Positions 7,552 to 15,695 of a stretch of 64,000 bases of DNA are shown in pieces. Made by a program: the position numbers and the translations under genes. Every line of letters starts with the position of its first letter. The stretch's first letter is position 1. This DNA is from Microbacterium terricola (lineage in GTDB: Bacteria; Actinomycetota; Actinomycetes; Actinomycetales; Microbacteriaceae), in contig NZ_AP027141.1 of the NCBI RefSeq assembly GCF_027943945.1, positions 558,001-622,000 on the forward strand. The letters are read 5' to 3'. The notes under the pieces were generated by a model. The model worked only from the letters and a program-made list of their open reading frames with translations, was not told where the DNA came from and did not search any database.

Positions 7552-8787
7552 TCAGACGAACGCGCTCATCCCGGTGATGTCGCGGCCGATAAGCAGTGCC
7601 TGCACGCTCTCGGTGCCCTCGTACGTGTGGATCGCCTCGATGTCGGTCATGTGCTGCATGACCCGGTACTCCAGGAGGATCCCGTTGCCGCCCAGCAGGT
7701 CGCGGGCGGTCGCGGCGATGCGGCGTGCCGCGCGCGTGTTGTGGAACTTCGCGAGCGACGCCTGGGTCGGGCGCAGGTCGCCGGCGGCTTCGAGGTCGGC
7801 CATCCAGCGGCAGTACAGCTGCATCGCGGTGAGGTCCTCGAGCATATGGGTGAGGCGCTCCTGCACCATCTGGAACTTGGCCAGCGGCTTGCCGAACTGC
7901 ACGCGCTGCTGCGCGTACGAGAGGGCGGCCTCGTAGCAGGCGGTCGCGTGCCCGAGCGCCGACCACGCGACGCCGGAGCGGGTCGAGTACAGGACGGTCG
8001 AGGCGTCCTTGAAGCTGTGCGCCCCCGGCAGCAGCGCGTCGGCGGGCAGGCGGACGCCGGTGAGCGTGATGTGCGCCTGGTGGATCGCGCGGAGCGAGGC
8101 CTTGCCCAGGATCGGGACGCCGCGGTACCCCTCCGTCTCCTGCGGGACGAGGAAGCAGCGCACGGCGCCGTGGTCGTCGGCGCCGGGGGAGTCGACCCGT
8201 GCCCACACGAACGTGACGCCGCCGGAGGAGCCGTTGCCGATCCACTTCTTGGCGCCGTCGACGACCCACGAGCCGTCAGCCTGGCGCGCGGCGCGCGTCT
8301 CCAGCGAGACGGAGTCGGAGCCGTGGTCGGGTTCGGTGAGGGCGAAGGCGGCGAGCTCCTCGCCGCGCGCGATCGGCAGCAGGTGCTGCGCCTTCTGCTC
8401 CTCGCTGCCGAACAGGGCGAGCGTGCGCAGTGCGAGGCCGCCCTGCACGGCGAGGATCGTGCCCATCGAGCCGTCGCCGCGCGAGATCTCCATATTGATC
8501 AGCCCGGCCGCGAGGGGCGACAGGGCGGTGAGGCCCTCATGCTGGATGCCGTCCGCGAAGAGGTCGAGCTCGCCCATCCGGCGGGCGAAGGCGAGGTTGT
8601 AGTCGCCGCGGTCCCAGTACTCGTCGACCTCGGGAACGACCTCGCCGGTGAAGATGCGGGCGCGGTCCCAGGCGTCGCGCTCGACGGGCGAGAGGTCGGC
8701 GAACACCGCGTAGTAGTCGGTGTCGAGCGGGGCCGCGGTGTCGTAGGAATCGACCTGCTGACCGGGCACGGGGATGAAATCGCTCAT
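7552..8787 (-). CDS. Acyl-CoA dehydrogenase (glutaryl-CoA dehydrogenase-like)
   Basis: This is a 411-residue FAD enzyme of the acyl-CoA dehydrogenase fold. It has an alpha-helical N-domain and a FAD/substrate middle domain (FALTEPDHGSDS; KKWIGNGSSGG). The C-terminal helical domain has QFGKPLAKFQMVQ and LLGGNGILLEY, and a catalytic-base motif IHTYEGT near residue 392. The full set is most like the glutaryl-CoA dehydrogenase subgroup, which oxidises and may decarboxylate short dicarboxylyl-CoA esters; substrate is not provable here. The start at 8787 (MSDFIPVPG) is preferred over an upstream in-frame start at 8850 that would lie beyond the probable -10 box. It is transcribed divergently from the SDR at 8941. 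Confidence 0.85.
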   Translation of the reverse strand: MSDFIPVPGQQVDSYDTAAPLDTDYYAVFADLSPVERDAWDRARIFTGEVVPEVDEYWDRGDYNLAFARRMGELDLFADGIQHEGLTALSPLAAGLINMEISRGDGSMGTILAVQGGLALRTLALFGSEEQKAQHLLPIARGEELAAFALTEPDHGSDSVSLETRAARQADGSWVVDGAKKWIGNGSSGGVTFVWARVDSPGADDHGAVRCFLVPQETEGYRGVPILGKASLRAIHQAHITLTGVRLPADALLPGAHSFKDASTVLYSTRSGVAWSALGHATACYEAALSYAQQRVQFGKPLAKFQMVQERLTHMLEDLTAMQLYCRWMADLEAAGDLRPTQASLAKFHNTRAARRIAATARDLLGGNGILLEYRVMQHMTDIEAIHTYEGTESVQALLIGRDITGMSAFV

Positions 8788-8827
8788 GGGATGCTGCCTT
8801 CGATCGTCGGCGTCGTCCGCCACGGCG

Positions 8828-8833
8828 ATTCTA
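8828..8833 (-). promoter_or_regulatory. -10 box TAGAAT for the acyl-CoA dehydrogenase gene
   Basis: On the minus strand TAGAAT lies about 40 bp before the ATG at 8787. It fits a sigma-A -10 element; no convincing -35 is seen. Confidence 0.45.
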
Positions 8834-8900
8834 GCGGAACTCAATCCCAACGCCAGTGGAACTGAGTGTCACACGATTCGGCGTGTTACTGTCGATCCCG

Positions 8901-8918
8901 AAACCGACCGTCCGGTAT
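8901..8918 (+). promoter_or_regulatory. TetR-type operator, copy a (AAACCGACCGTCCGGTAT)
   Basis: This 18-bp near-palindrome sits between a possible -10 (TACTGT at 8887-8892) and the Shine-Dalgarno site of the SDR gene. Its reverse complement differs from the site at 21038 by one base. ACCG-N6-CGGT half-sites are typical of TetR-family regulators of acyl-CoA metabolism. Repression of the 8941-12043 operon is inferred. Confidence 0.7.
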
Positions 8919-8940
8919 GTGCCAGCGCAAGGAGGCGCCC

Positions 8941-9714
8941 ATGCCCGTTCCCGATCCGTCCGCCGTGCCGTCCGGACCCGCGCGCTTCGCCGGCACCGTC
9001 TCGGTCATCACCGGGTCGAGCAGGGGCATCGGCTTCGCCATCGCCGAGCGCCTCGTGGCCGAGGGCGGCGCCGTCATCCTCACCGGTCGCAAGCAGGACG
9101 CACTGGATGCGGCGGTCGATCGCCTCGGGGATGCGGCGACCGCTGTCGCCGGTCGCGCCGACGACGCCGAGCACCGCGCCGCCGTCTTCGCTCACGTCGC
9201 CGAGCGGCACGGCCGGCTCGATCACCTGGTCAACAACACCGGGATCAACCCGGTGTACGGCCCGGTCGTCGACATCGACGCCGATGCCGCGCGGAAGATC
9301 CTCGAGGTGAACGTCGTCGCCACCCTGGACTGGACGCGCGCCGCGGTCGCCGCGGGTCTGCGCCGCTCGGTCGTCAACATCGCCTCGGTCGCCGGTCTCG
9401 GCGCCAGCCCCGGCATCGCGTTCTACGGAATCTCGAAGGCGGCGGTCATCAACCTGACGATGCAGCTCGCGTACGAGCTGGCCCCCGGCATCCGGGTCAA
9501 CGCGGTCGCCCCCGCGGTCATCAAGACGGCGTTCGCGCGCGCACTCTACGAAGGACACGAGGCCGAGGCCTCCGCCGCCTATCCGCTCGCGCGGCTCGGC
9601 GAGACGGCTGACGTCGCGGGGCCGGTGGCGTTCCTGCTCTCCGACGACGCCGCGTGGATCACCGGGCAGACCCTGCCGATCGACGGCGGCGCGGGCATCC
9701 GCCCGTTCCTCTGA
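8941..9714 (+). CDS. SDR family oxidoreductase
   Basis: This is a 257-residue short-chain dehydrogenase using NAD(P)H. It has the Rossmann glycine motif TGSSRGIG near residue 22, the structural motif as NNTG instead of the usual NNAG, a catalytic Ser in NIASVAG, and YxxxK as YGISK. The C-terminus ITGQTLPIDGG is typical of FabG-like enzymes. The start at 8941 is fixed by the Shine-Dalgarno AAGGAGG at 8929-8935, 5 nt upstream. It is the first gene of a run of four (SDR, TetR, quinone-oxidoreductase-like, SDR). By context it probably acts on 3-hydroxyacyl-CoA or a related alcohol. Confidence 0.8.
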   Translation: MPVPDPSAVPSGPARFAGTVSVITGSSRGIGFAIAERLVAEGGAVILTGRKQDALDAAVDRLGDAATAVAGRADDAEHRAAVFAHVAERHGRLDHLVNNTGINPVYGPVVDIDADAARKILEVNVVATLDWTRAAVAAGLRRSVVNIASVAGLGASPGIAFYGISKAAVINLTMQLAYELAPGIRVNAVAPAVIKTAFARALYEGHEAEASAAYPLARLGETADVAGPVAFLLSDDAAWITGQTLPIDGGAGIRPFL

Positions 9715-9733
9715 CCGGGTGAAAGATAAGAGC

Positions 9734-10324
9734 ATGAGGGATTCCCACGTCGCCGACGACGTCATGCGTGCCGCGGTCGACCTGTTCGCCACCCAGGGCT
9801 ACGCCAACACCAGCGTGCAGCAGATCGTCGCGGCGGCCGGTGTCACCAAGGGCGCGATGTACCACTACTTCGAGTCGAAGGACGATCTGCTCTTCGGCAT
9901 CTACGACTCGCTGCTGTCGCTGCAGAAGAACCGGCTCGACGAGATCGTGGGGCGCGGCGGCGAGGTAGATGAGGTGCTGCGAGCCGTCTGCATCGACGTG
10001 CTCGAGACGTCGATCGACTCGCTGCCGGAGGGCACGGTGTTCTTCCGGAGCGCGCACATGCTCTCGGCACCGCGCCAGCAGGAGGTCACCCGCCGCCGGC
10101 GGGAGTACCACGTCGAGTTCGCCGCGCTGATCGAGCGCGGCCAGCGCGAGGGGCGCTACCGCACCGACATCCCGGTCGCGATGCTCGTCGCGCACTTCTT
10201 CAGCGACGTGCACTACCTCTCGCACTGGTATTCGCCGGAGGGGCCGGAGAGCAAGTCGCTCGTCGCGAGCCAGCTGACCGAGCTGTTCCTGGTGAGTCTG
10301 AGGAGTCCGGATGCCGCTGCCTGA
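9734..10324 (+). CDS. TetR family transcriptional regulator
   Basis: This is a 196-residue regulator. The N-terminal helix-turn-helix is clear: VDLFATQGYANTSVQQIV then AGVTKGAMYHYFESKDDLL (about residues 12-52). The C-terminal ligand-binding domain ends VAHFFSDVHYLSHWYSPEG. The start at the ATG 9734 gives MRDSHVADDV; a GTG at 9719 only adds five residues. It lies 20 bp after the SDR stop codon, in the operon behind the operator at 8901. This makes it the prime candidate to bind the ATACCG-N6-CGGTWT sites and to sense an acyl-CoA, as PaaR/FadR-like TetRs do. The ligand is unknown. Confidence 0.82.
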   Translation: MRDSHVADDVMRAAVDLFATQGYANTSVQQIVAAAGVTKGAMYHYFESKDDLLFGIYDSLLSLQKNRLDEIVGRGGEVDEVLRAVCIDVLETSIDSLPEGTVFFRSAHMLSAPRQQEVTRRRREYHVEFAALIERGQREGRYRTDIPVAMLVAHFFSDVHYLSHWYSPEGPESKSLVASQLTELFLVSLRSPDAAA

Positions 10325-11312
10325 CACGATGCGCGCCTGGCGCGTGACCCGGCTCGGCGAGCCCGCCGATGCGCTCTCGCTCGACGACGTCCCGCTGCCC
10401 GCTCCCGCGGCGGGTGAGGTTCTCGTGGCGGTGCGCGCCGTCGCCGCGAACTTCCCCGACGTGCTGCTGTGCCGCGGCGAGTACCAGGTGAAGCCGGAGC
10501 TGCCCTTCACTCCCGGGATCGAGCTCGTCGGCGAGGTCGTCGCGCTCGGCGAGGGTGTCGCCGATCGGGCGATCGGCGACCGCGTCGTCGGCTCGAAGAT
10601 CGGCGTGCTGTCGGAGTACGCGGTGCTGCCCGCATCCGATGTCTGGACCGCGCCGGAGAGCCTCGGCGATGCCGAGGCCGCCGGGCTGACCGTGGCGTAC
10701 CAGACCGCATGGTTCGGCCTGCATCGCCGGGCGGCCCTGCAGGAGGGCGAATGGCTGCTCGTGCACGCCGCAGCCGGAGGTGTCGGGCTGGCGGCCGTGC
10801 ACCTCGGCGTCGCCGCGGGTGCCCGCGTGATCGGCGTCGTGGGCTCGGCGGCCAAGGCCGAGGTGGCCCGCGCCGCGGGCTGCGAGGTCGTGCTGGTGCG
10901 CGGCGCCGACGATCTCGTGGGCGGCGTCAAGGCCGCGACCGGCGGTCACGGCGCCGACGTGGTGTTCGATCCGGTGGGCGGGGCGGCGTTCGACGCCTCG
11001 ACCAAGTGCATCGCGTTCGAGGGGCGCATCGTGGTGGTCGGCTTCGCCGGCGGCACGATCCAGCAGCTGCCGGCCGGTCACGTGCTGGTCAAGAACTACT
11101 CGGTGCTCGGACTGCACTGGGGGATGTACCCGGGCATCCGGCCCGACCTGATCGACGTCGCGCGGGGTGAGCTCGCTCGGCTCGCCGATGCGGGCGCGCT
11201 CCAGCCGGTGGTCGACCATGTCGTCCCGTTCGAGCGCGCTCCTGAGGCGCTCACGGCTCTTGCCGGAGGCGCGACCGTGGGCCGGGTCGTCATCGTGCTC
11301 GCGGCGTCATGA
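10311..11312 (+). CDS. NADPH:quinone oxidoreductase-like MDR enzyme
   Basis: This is a 333-residue medium-chain dehydrogenase/reductase without zinc ligands. It has a GroES-like N-domain (PGIELVGEVVALGEGV) and a nucleotide-binding domain with VHAAAGGVGLAAVHLG near residue 150. The C-terminal region is GRIVVVGFAGGTIQQLP. The family reduces quinones, enones or enoyl-CoA using NADPH. It starts at the ATG 10311, 5 nt after AGGAG, and overlaps the end of the TetR gene by 14 nt, so translation is probably coupled. It overlaps the next SDR by 4 nt. Enoyl reduction within this operon is plausible but unproven. Confidence 0.78.
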   Translation: MPLPDTMRAWRVTRLGEPADALSLDDVPLPAPAAGEVLVAVRAVAANFPDVLLCRGEYQVKPELPFTPGIELVGEVVALGEGVADRAIGDRVVGSKIGVLSEYAVLPASDVWTAPESLGDAEAAGLTVAYQTAWFGLHRRAALQEGEWLLVHAAAGGVGLAAVHLGVAAGARVIGVVGSAAKAEVARAAGCEVVLVRGADDLVGGVKAATGGHGADVVFDPVGGAAFDASTKCIAFEGRIVVVGFAGGTIQQLPAGHVLVKNYSVLGLHWGMYPGIRPDLIDVARGELARLADAGALQPVVDHVVPFERAPEALTALAGGATVGRVVIVLAAS

Positions 11313-12043
11313 GCGATCTCGCCGGCCGGGTCTGCCTCGTCACCGGCGGGGCTCGCGGCATCGGCGAGGCGTACGTCCGCGCGCTGCACGCTGCGGGCGG
11401 GCGGGTGGTCGTGGCCGATCTGCTCGACGCCGAGGGCGCCGCGCTCGCCGACGAGCTCGGTGAGGGTGCGCGGTTCGTCCACCTCGACGTGACGGACGAG
11501 GAGCAGTGGGATGCCGCCGTCGCGGCGTCCCTGGCGGCGTTCGGGCGTCTGGACGTGCTGGTCAACAACGCGGGCATCGCCAACGCCGCGCCGATCGAGC
11601 ACCTCAGCACCGCCAAGTGGGACGCCGTGATCGCCGTCAACCTCACGGGCGTCTTCTTCGGGTGCCGGGCGGTCGTGCCGACCATGAAGGCGCAGGGGAG
11701 CGGCTCCATCATCAACATCTCGTCCGTGGAGGGGATGCGGGGGAGTCCCGGCCTGCACGGCTACACGGCGGCGAAGTTCGGCGTCCGCGGGCTCTCGCAG
11801 TCGCTCGCCGTCGAACTCGGGCCGTCCGGCATCCGCGTCAACTCGGTGCACCCCGGCTTCATCCGCACGCAGATGACCGATCGGATCGACCCCGCGCACC
11901 TCGACATCCCGCTCCGGCGAGCCGGAGTGCCCGCCGATGTCGCGGGCACCATCGTGTTCCTCGCCGGCGATGAGTCGGCGTTCACGAGCGGCGCCGAGTT
12001 CGTGGTCGACGGCGGCATGATCGCGGGGATTCCCCACAAGTAG
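11309..12043 (+). CDS. SDR family oxidoreductase (3-oxoacyl reductase-like)
   Basis: This is a 244-residue classical short-chain dehydrogenase. It has the glycine motif TGGARGIG near residue 12, NNAG near residue 87, the catalytic Ser in NISSVEG, YxxxK as YTAAK, and the C-terminal FTSGAEFVVDGGM. It resembles 3-alpha/20-beta-hydroxysteroid and hydroxyacyl dehydrogenases, and the natural substrate cannot be told. It overlaps the previous stop codon by ATGA and is the last gene of the operon. Hairpins follow at 12067 and 12089. Confidence 0.8.
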   Translation: MSDLAGRVCLVTGGARGIGEAYVRALHAAGGRVVVADLLDAEGAALADELGEGARFVHLDVTDEEQWDAAVAASLAAFGRLDVLVNNAGIANAAPIEHLSTAKWDAVIAVNLTGVFFGCRAVVPTMKAQGSGSIINISSVEGMRGSPGLHGYTAAKFGVRGLSQSLAVELGPSGIRVNSVHPGFIRTQMTDRIDPAHLDIPLRRAGVPADVAGTIVFLAGDESAFTSGAEFVVDGGMIAGIPHK

Positions 12044-12066
12044 CGGCGGCCGCCGCATCCGCTCGT

Positions 12067-12128
12067 CCCCCTTCGGGGGTTCTGCTCGCCTGTCGCGAAG
12101 TGCGCGTTCGCGCGCCGTTCGTGACAGG
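12067..12128 (+). terminator. Two hairpins after the SDR operon
   Basis: First comes a C-run/G-run stem with a TTCG loop at 12067-12079. Second is an 11-bp inverted repeat, CCTGTCGCGAA at 12089-12099 and TTCGTGACAGG at 12118-12128, with an 18-nt GC-rich spacer. The single mismatch in the second is a G-U pair in plus-strand RNA (12095 with 12122). No T-tract follows. They probably end or protect the upstream transcript. Confidence 0.55.
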
Positions 12129-12186
12129 TGAACGGGGGCCGGCTCGGGGCGGGCGAGGACGCCGAGGACACCCGTGCAACTGAAAC

Positions 12187-12216
12187 ATACCGCCTGGTCG
12201 GTTTCTTGGGTATAGT
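12187..12216 (+). promoter_or_regulatory. liv operon promoter with TetR-type operator, copy b
   Basis: Operator ATACCGCCTGGTCGGTTT occupies 12187-12204, over the expected -35 region. The -10 box TATAGT is at 12211-12216. The first liv ATG is at 12244. Binding here would block RNA polymerase, so repression is inferred. Confidence 0.7.
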
Positions 12217-12243
12217 GGGCGCACCCGACACGAAGAGGTGCCG

Positions 12244-12966
12244 ATGTCTCCCACTCCGTCCACTCCGCGGCTCGCCGTGGCCGATCTCACGGTGTCGTTC
12301 GGCGGCCTCACGGCGGTCGACGGTGTCGGCTTCGACGTCGCCTCCGGCGAGATCGTCGCGCTGATCGGCCCGAACGGGGCAGGCAAGACCACCGTGTTCA
12401 ACGCGGTGTGCGCCCTGGTCCGCCGGCGGGGATCCGTGCTGATCGACGGCGAACCCGCTCCCCACCGTCCCTCCGCGCTGACGGCACGCGGGGTGTCGCG
12501 CACACTCCAGGGACTCGGGCTGTTCGCCGGCATGACCGTCCGCGAGAACGTGCGGGTGCCCGTGGCGGGGCGTCGCGACGCGGGCGCACTCGTGCAGCGG
12601 CAGCTCGAGGAGCGCGGCCTCGCGGCGGTCGCCGACCTGCCGGTCGCCGCGCTCCCGTATCCCGACCGCAAGCGCGTCGCGCTCGCCCGTGCGCTCGTCA
12701 CCACGCCCCGCCTGCTGCTGCTGGACGAGCCGGCCGGCGGCCTCGGCGCTGACGACATCTCCGCCCTCGGCGACGTGATCCGCGCCGTCGCCGGCGCCGG
12801 CTGCGCGGTGCTGCTCGTCGAGCACCACGTCGACTTCGTGATGGGCCTGGCCGATCGCATCGTCGTGCTCGACTTCGGTCGCGTGATCGCCCGCGGCACG
12901 CCCGCCCAGGTGCGGACCGACCCGCGCGTCGAAGAGGCCTACCTCGGTGTGACGGTGTCGGCATGA
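12244..12966 (+). CDS. Liv-type ABC transporter ATP-binding protein (LivG-like)
   Basis: This is a 240-residue ATPase of a branched-chain amino-acid-type (HAAT) importer. Walker A is GPNGAGKTT, Walker B is LLLLDEPAGGL, and the H-loop is in LLVEHHVDF. The ABC signature is unusual: where LSYGQ or LSGGQ is expected it reads LPYPDRKRVALARAL. Either this site is catalytically atypical or the subunit pairs asymmetrically with the LivF-like partner. The ATG at 12244 follows AGAGG by 6 nt. It is the first gene of a five-gene operon (G, F, H, M, J order) with 1-4 nt overlaps. Given the neighbours, the cargo may be a carboxylate rather than an amino acid. Confidence 0.85.
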   Translation: MSPTPSTPRLAVADLTVSFGGLTAVDGVGFDVASGEIVALIGPNGAGKTTVFNAVCALVRRRGSVLIDGEPAPHRPSALTARGVSRTLQGLGLFAGMTVRENVRVPVAGRRDAGALVQRQLEERGLAAVADLPVAALPYPDRKRVALARALVTTPRLLLLDEPAGGLGADDISALGDVIRAVAGAGCAVLLVEHHVDFVMGLADRIVVLDFGRVIARGTPAQVRTDPRVEEAYLGVTVSA

Positions 12967-13733
12967 GCGGCCGGACCGCGACCGGCGCGCCCACCGCCAC
13001 GGGCGTGCCCACCGCCACCGGCGCCGCCCTCCAGATCGAGGGGCTCACGGTCGGCTACGGCGGGGCTCCGGTGCTGCACGGGGTCTCCATCGACCTGCAC
13101 CCGGGCGAGGTGGTCGCCCTCCTCGGCGCGAACGGCGCAGGCAAGACCACCCTGCTGCGTGCGCTCGCCGGGCTGGTGCATGTCGCATCCGGCACCGTGC
13201 GGCTCGACGGCACCGACCTCACCCGCACCCGCACCGAAGACCGCGCACGCCGCGGGCTCGCCCTCGTCCCGGACGGGCAGAGCGTCGTCGCCGAGCTCAC
13301 CGTCGACGAGAACCTGCGCCTCGGCGCCCTCTGGCGGCACCGCGGCCGGGCCCGCGAACAGGCCATCGCGGGCGTCTACGAGCTGTTCGAGCCGCTCGCG
13401 CGCCGCCGCGCGGCCGCGGGCCACCAGCTCTCGGGCGGCGAGCGGCAGATGCTCGCCCTCGGCCGTGCGCTCATCGCCGAGCCGACGCTCCTCGCCCTCG
13501 ACGAGCCGTCGCTCGGGCTCGCTCCGCTCGTCGTGGCCCAGCTGATGGCGACGCTCCGCGACGCGGCCGCGCGCCGCGGGCTCACCGTGCTGCTCGCCGA
13601 GCAGAACGTCACCAGCGCGCTGTCGATCGCCGATCGCGGGGTGGTCCTGGACCTCGGCCGTGTCGTCGCGGCGGCCGCAGCATCCGATCTCGCGGCCGAC
13701 GCCGCCCTCCGCCACGCCTACCTGGGATTCTGA
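12963..13733 (+). CDS. Liv-type ABC transporter ATP-binding protein (LivF-like)
   Basis: This is a 256-residue ATPase. About 22 residues of Thr/Gly/Ala repeats (ATGAPTATGVPTATG) precede the domain. Walker A is GANGAGKTT, the signature LSGGERQMLALGRAL is canonical, and Walker B is LLALDEPSLGLAP. It contains LVPDGQSVVAELTVDENL, which is typical of LivF. It overlaps the LivG-like gene by 4 nt (ATGA). It probably forms the ATPase pair with the LivG-like subunit on the cytoplasmic face. Confidence 0.88.
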   Translation: MSGRTATGAPTATGVPTATGAALQIEGLTVGYGGAPVLHGVSIDLHPGEVVALLGANGAGKTTLLRALAGLVHVASGTVRLDGTDLTRTRTEDRARRGLALVPDGQSVVAELTVDENLRLGALWRHRGRAREQAIAGVYELFEPLARRRAAAGHQLSGGERQMLALGRALIAEPTLLALDEPSLGLAPLVVAQLMATLRDAAARRGLTVLLAEQNVTSALSIADRGVVLDLGRVVAAAAASDLAADAALRHAYLGF

Positions 13734-14611
13734 TGGACCGCCTCGCCTTCCTCCTCGCCACCGGCCTCGCCCGCGGCGCGATCTTCGCCCTGTTCGCGCT
13801 GTCGCTCGTGCTGATCTGGCGCGCCGCCCGCATCATCAACTTCGCGCAGGGGGCCATGGCGCTCGTCGCGACCTACATCGCCTTCGCCGTGACGGGATTC
13901 ACCGGCTCGTACGCGGCCGGGCTCGCGACCGGAATCGTCGCAGGCGCGGTGGTCGGCTTCGCCGTCGAGCGCGGGGTGATGCGCTTCGCGCGGCACGAGA
14001 ACCCGCTCGCCGGCGTGATCGTCGCGATCGGGCTCGTGATGGTGCTGCAGTCGCTGCTCGGCATCCTGTTCGGCCAGGCGTACCGCCCGATGCGCGCGCC
14101 GTTCGACGAGAGCCCCCTCGTCGTCGCCGGCGTGCCGCTGCTCTCGCCGTACGACCTGTTCGTGCTGGTCGTCGCGCTCGCCGTGATGGCGGGGCTGGCG
14201 GTGCTGTTCACGCGGACCTCGCTCGGGCTGCAGCTGCGGGCATCCGCGTTCGCCCCCGAGGTCTCGCGGATCCTCGGCGTGCGCGTGACCCGCATGGTGA
14301 CGATCGGATGGATGCTGTCCGCCGCCGTCGCCGCACTCGCTGCGCTGCTGCTCGTGCCGACGGAGCTCGGCCTGAACCCGCACTCGACCGATGTGCTCTT
14401 CGTCTACGCGTTCGCCGTCGCCGTCGTGGGCGGACTCGACTCGCCCGTCGGTGCGCTGCTCGGCGGTCTCGTGGTCGGCGTCGTGATGACCCTCGTGACC
14501 GGGTACCTCGGCGCCACGGTCGCCCCCATCGGCGTGCTGGTGCTGCTCGTCGCGGTGCTCCTCGTGCGGCCCACCGGCATCTTCGCGATACGAGAGGCGC
14601 GCAGCGCATGA
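13733..14611 (+). CDS. Liv-type ABC transporter permease (LivH-like)
   Basis: This is a 292-residue integral membrane protein with about eight membrane helices. The N-terminus carries the LivH hallmark RIINFAQGAMALVATYIAF. The cytoplasmic coupling region is LGLQLRASAFAPEVSRILGV, and the end is VRPTGIF. It overlaps the previous stop by 1 nt. Together with the LivM-like protein it forms the membrane channel. Confidence 0.88.
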   Translation: MDRLAFLLATGLARGAIFALFALSLVLIWRAARIINFAQGAMALVATYIAFAVTGFTGSYAAGLATGIVAGAVVGFAVERGVMRFARHENPLAGVIVAIGLVMVLQSLLGILFGQAYRPMRAPFDESPLVVAGVPLLSPYDLFVLVVALAVMAGLAVLFTRTSLGLQLRASAFAPEVSRILGVRVTRMVTIGWMLSAAVAALAALLLVPTELGLNPHSTDVLFVYAFAVAVVGGLDSPVGALLGGLVVGVVMTLVTGYLGATVAPIGVLVLLVAVLLVRPTGIFAIREARSA

Positions 14612-15693
14612 CCCGGATCCTGCCCTCGCTGACCGGTGCGCCGCGCACCGTCACTTTCGGCGCCGTGCTGACGGTGCTCGCCCTCGGCGGGACGTTCCTG
14701 CTCGACCCGTACCGCAACTTCCAGCTCGCCACGATCGCGGCGACCTTCTGCGCGGCCGCCGGACTGACCCTGCTGATCGGCCTGAGCGGACAGCTCTCGC
14801 TGGGCCATGCCGCCCTGATGGCCGCCGGAGGCTACGGCTACGCCCTCGCGGCGAACGGGCTCGCCGGGTGGGGCGTCGACGGGGTGGCGCGGTTCGCGCT
14901 GGCTCTGCTCGCTGCGCTGCTCGTCTCCGGTCTGCTCGGACTGCTGCTCGGGCTCGCGGCGGCGCGCCTGCGCGGCCCGTACCTGGCGGGGCTGACCTTG
15001 GCCCTCGTGGTCGCGCTGCCCGCTGTGACGGCGGCGTTCGCGGGTGTGCTCGGCGGAGATCAGGGCCTGCAGGTCGCCTACGAAGGCGTGCCCGAGGCCC
15101 TCGAACTGCTCATCGCGATCGAGCAGTGGCAGGCGTGGGTGGCGATCCTCGTCGCCGGGGTCGTCGTCACGACGCTGGCGGTGCTGCGACGCGGCCGGCT
15201 CGGGCTGCGCATGCGGGCGGTGCGGGACGATGACACGGCCGCGCGCCTGAACGGCGTGCGCGCGGGACGCGTGAAGGTCACCGCGTTCACGGTGTCTGCG
15301 CTGTCCGCGGGGGCCGGTGGCGCGGTGCTCTGCGCCGTCACCCAGTCGGTCAGCCCCGGTGCGTACACCCTCGCCTTCTCGCTCCTGCTCGTGGTGGCGG
15401 TCGTCATCGGCGGGCTCGGCAGCATCGGGGGCGCCGCGATCGGCTCCGCGGTCATCGTGCTGCTGCCCTGGCTGATCGGCACGCTCGCGGCGGAGCTGCC
15501 CGTGCCCGCCGAGGTCGCCCAGCGCCTGTCCGGCAACCTCTCCGTGCTCGTGTTCGGCGCGCTCCTCATCGTGGTGATGCTCGCCTGGCCGTCGGGTCTC
15601 GCCGGGGTGCGCAGGCGCGCGCCCGCCGTCGCGGCGAGGCCGCAGCATCCGATTCCGTCCGTCCAGCAATCCACAACAGAAACAGAGAGGTGA
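14608..15693 (+). CDS. Liv-type ABC transporter permease (LivM-like)
   Basis: This is a 361-residue membrane protein with the LivM hallmark LTLLIGLSGQLSLGHAALMAAGGY near residue 50. The coupling-helix motif is MRAVRDDDTAARLNGV, followed by GGLGSIGGAAIGSAV. The start at 14608 overlaps the LivH-like stop by 4 nt. A much longer in-frame extension upstream is an artefact of the open frame inside livH. The tail after the last helix is Arg/Ala-rich. Confidence 0.88.
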   Translation: MTRILPSLTGAPRTVTFGAVLTVLALGGTFLLDPYRNFQLATIAATFCAAAGLTLLIGLSGQLSLGHAALMAAGGYGYALAANGLAGWGVDGVARFALALLAALLVSGLLGLLLGLAAARLRGPYLAGLTLALVVALPAVTAAFAGVLGGDQGLQVAYEGVPEALELLIAIEQWQAWVAILVAGVVVTTLAVLRRGRLGLRMRAVRDDDTAARLNGVRAGRVKVTAFTVSALSAGAGGAVLCAVTQSVSPGAYTLAFSLLLVVAVVIGGLGSIGGAAIGSAVIVLLPWLIGTLAAELPVPAEVAQRLSGNLSVLVFGALLIVVMLAWPSGLAGVRRRAPAVAARPQHPIPSVQQSTTETER

Positions 15694-15695
15694 CC

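Noticed and set aside
7323..7577. 84-codon plus-strand ORF in the gap after the AI-2E-family gene
   Set aside because: Arg-rich shadow; the minus-strand 58-codon ORF has the expected codon bias and a more normal composition.
13660..15693. 677-codon frame that could be read as a fusion to the LivM-like permease
   Set aside because: The first 316 codons lie in another frame of livF/livH and are Arg-rich; the ATG at 14608 overlaps the livH stop and gives a normal LivM-like start.
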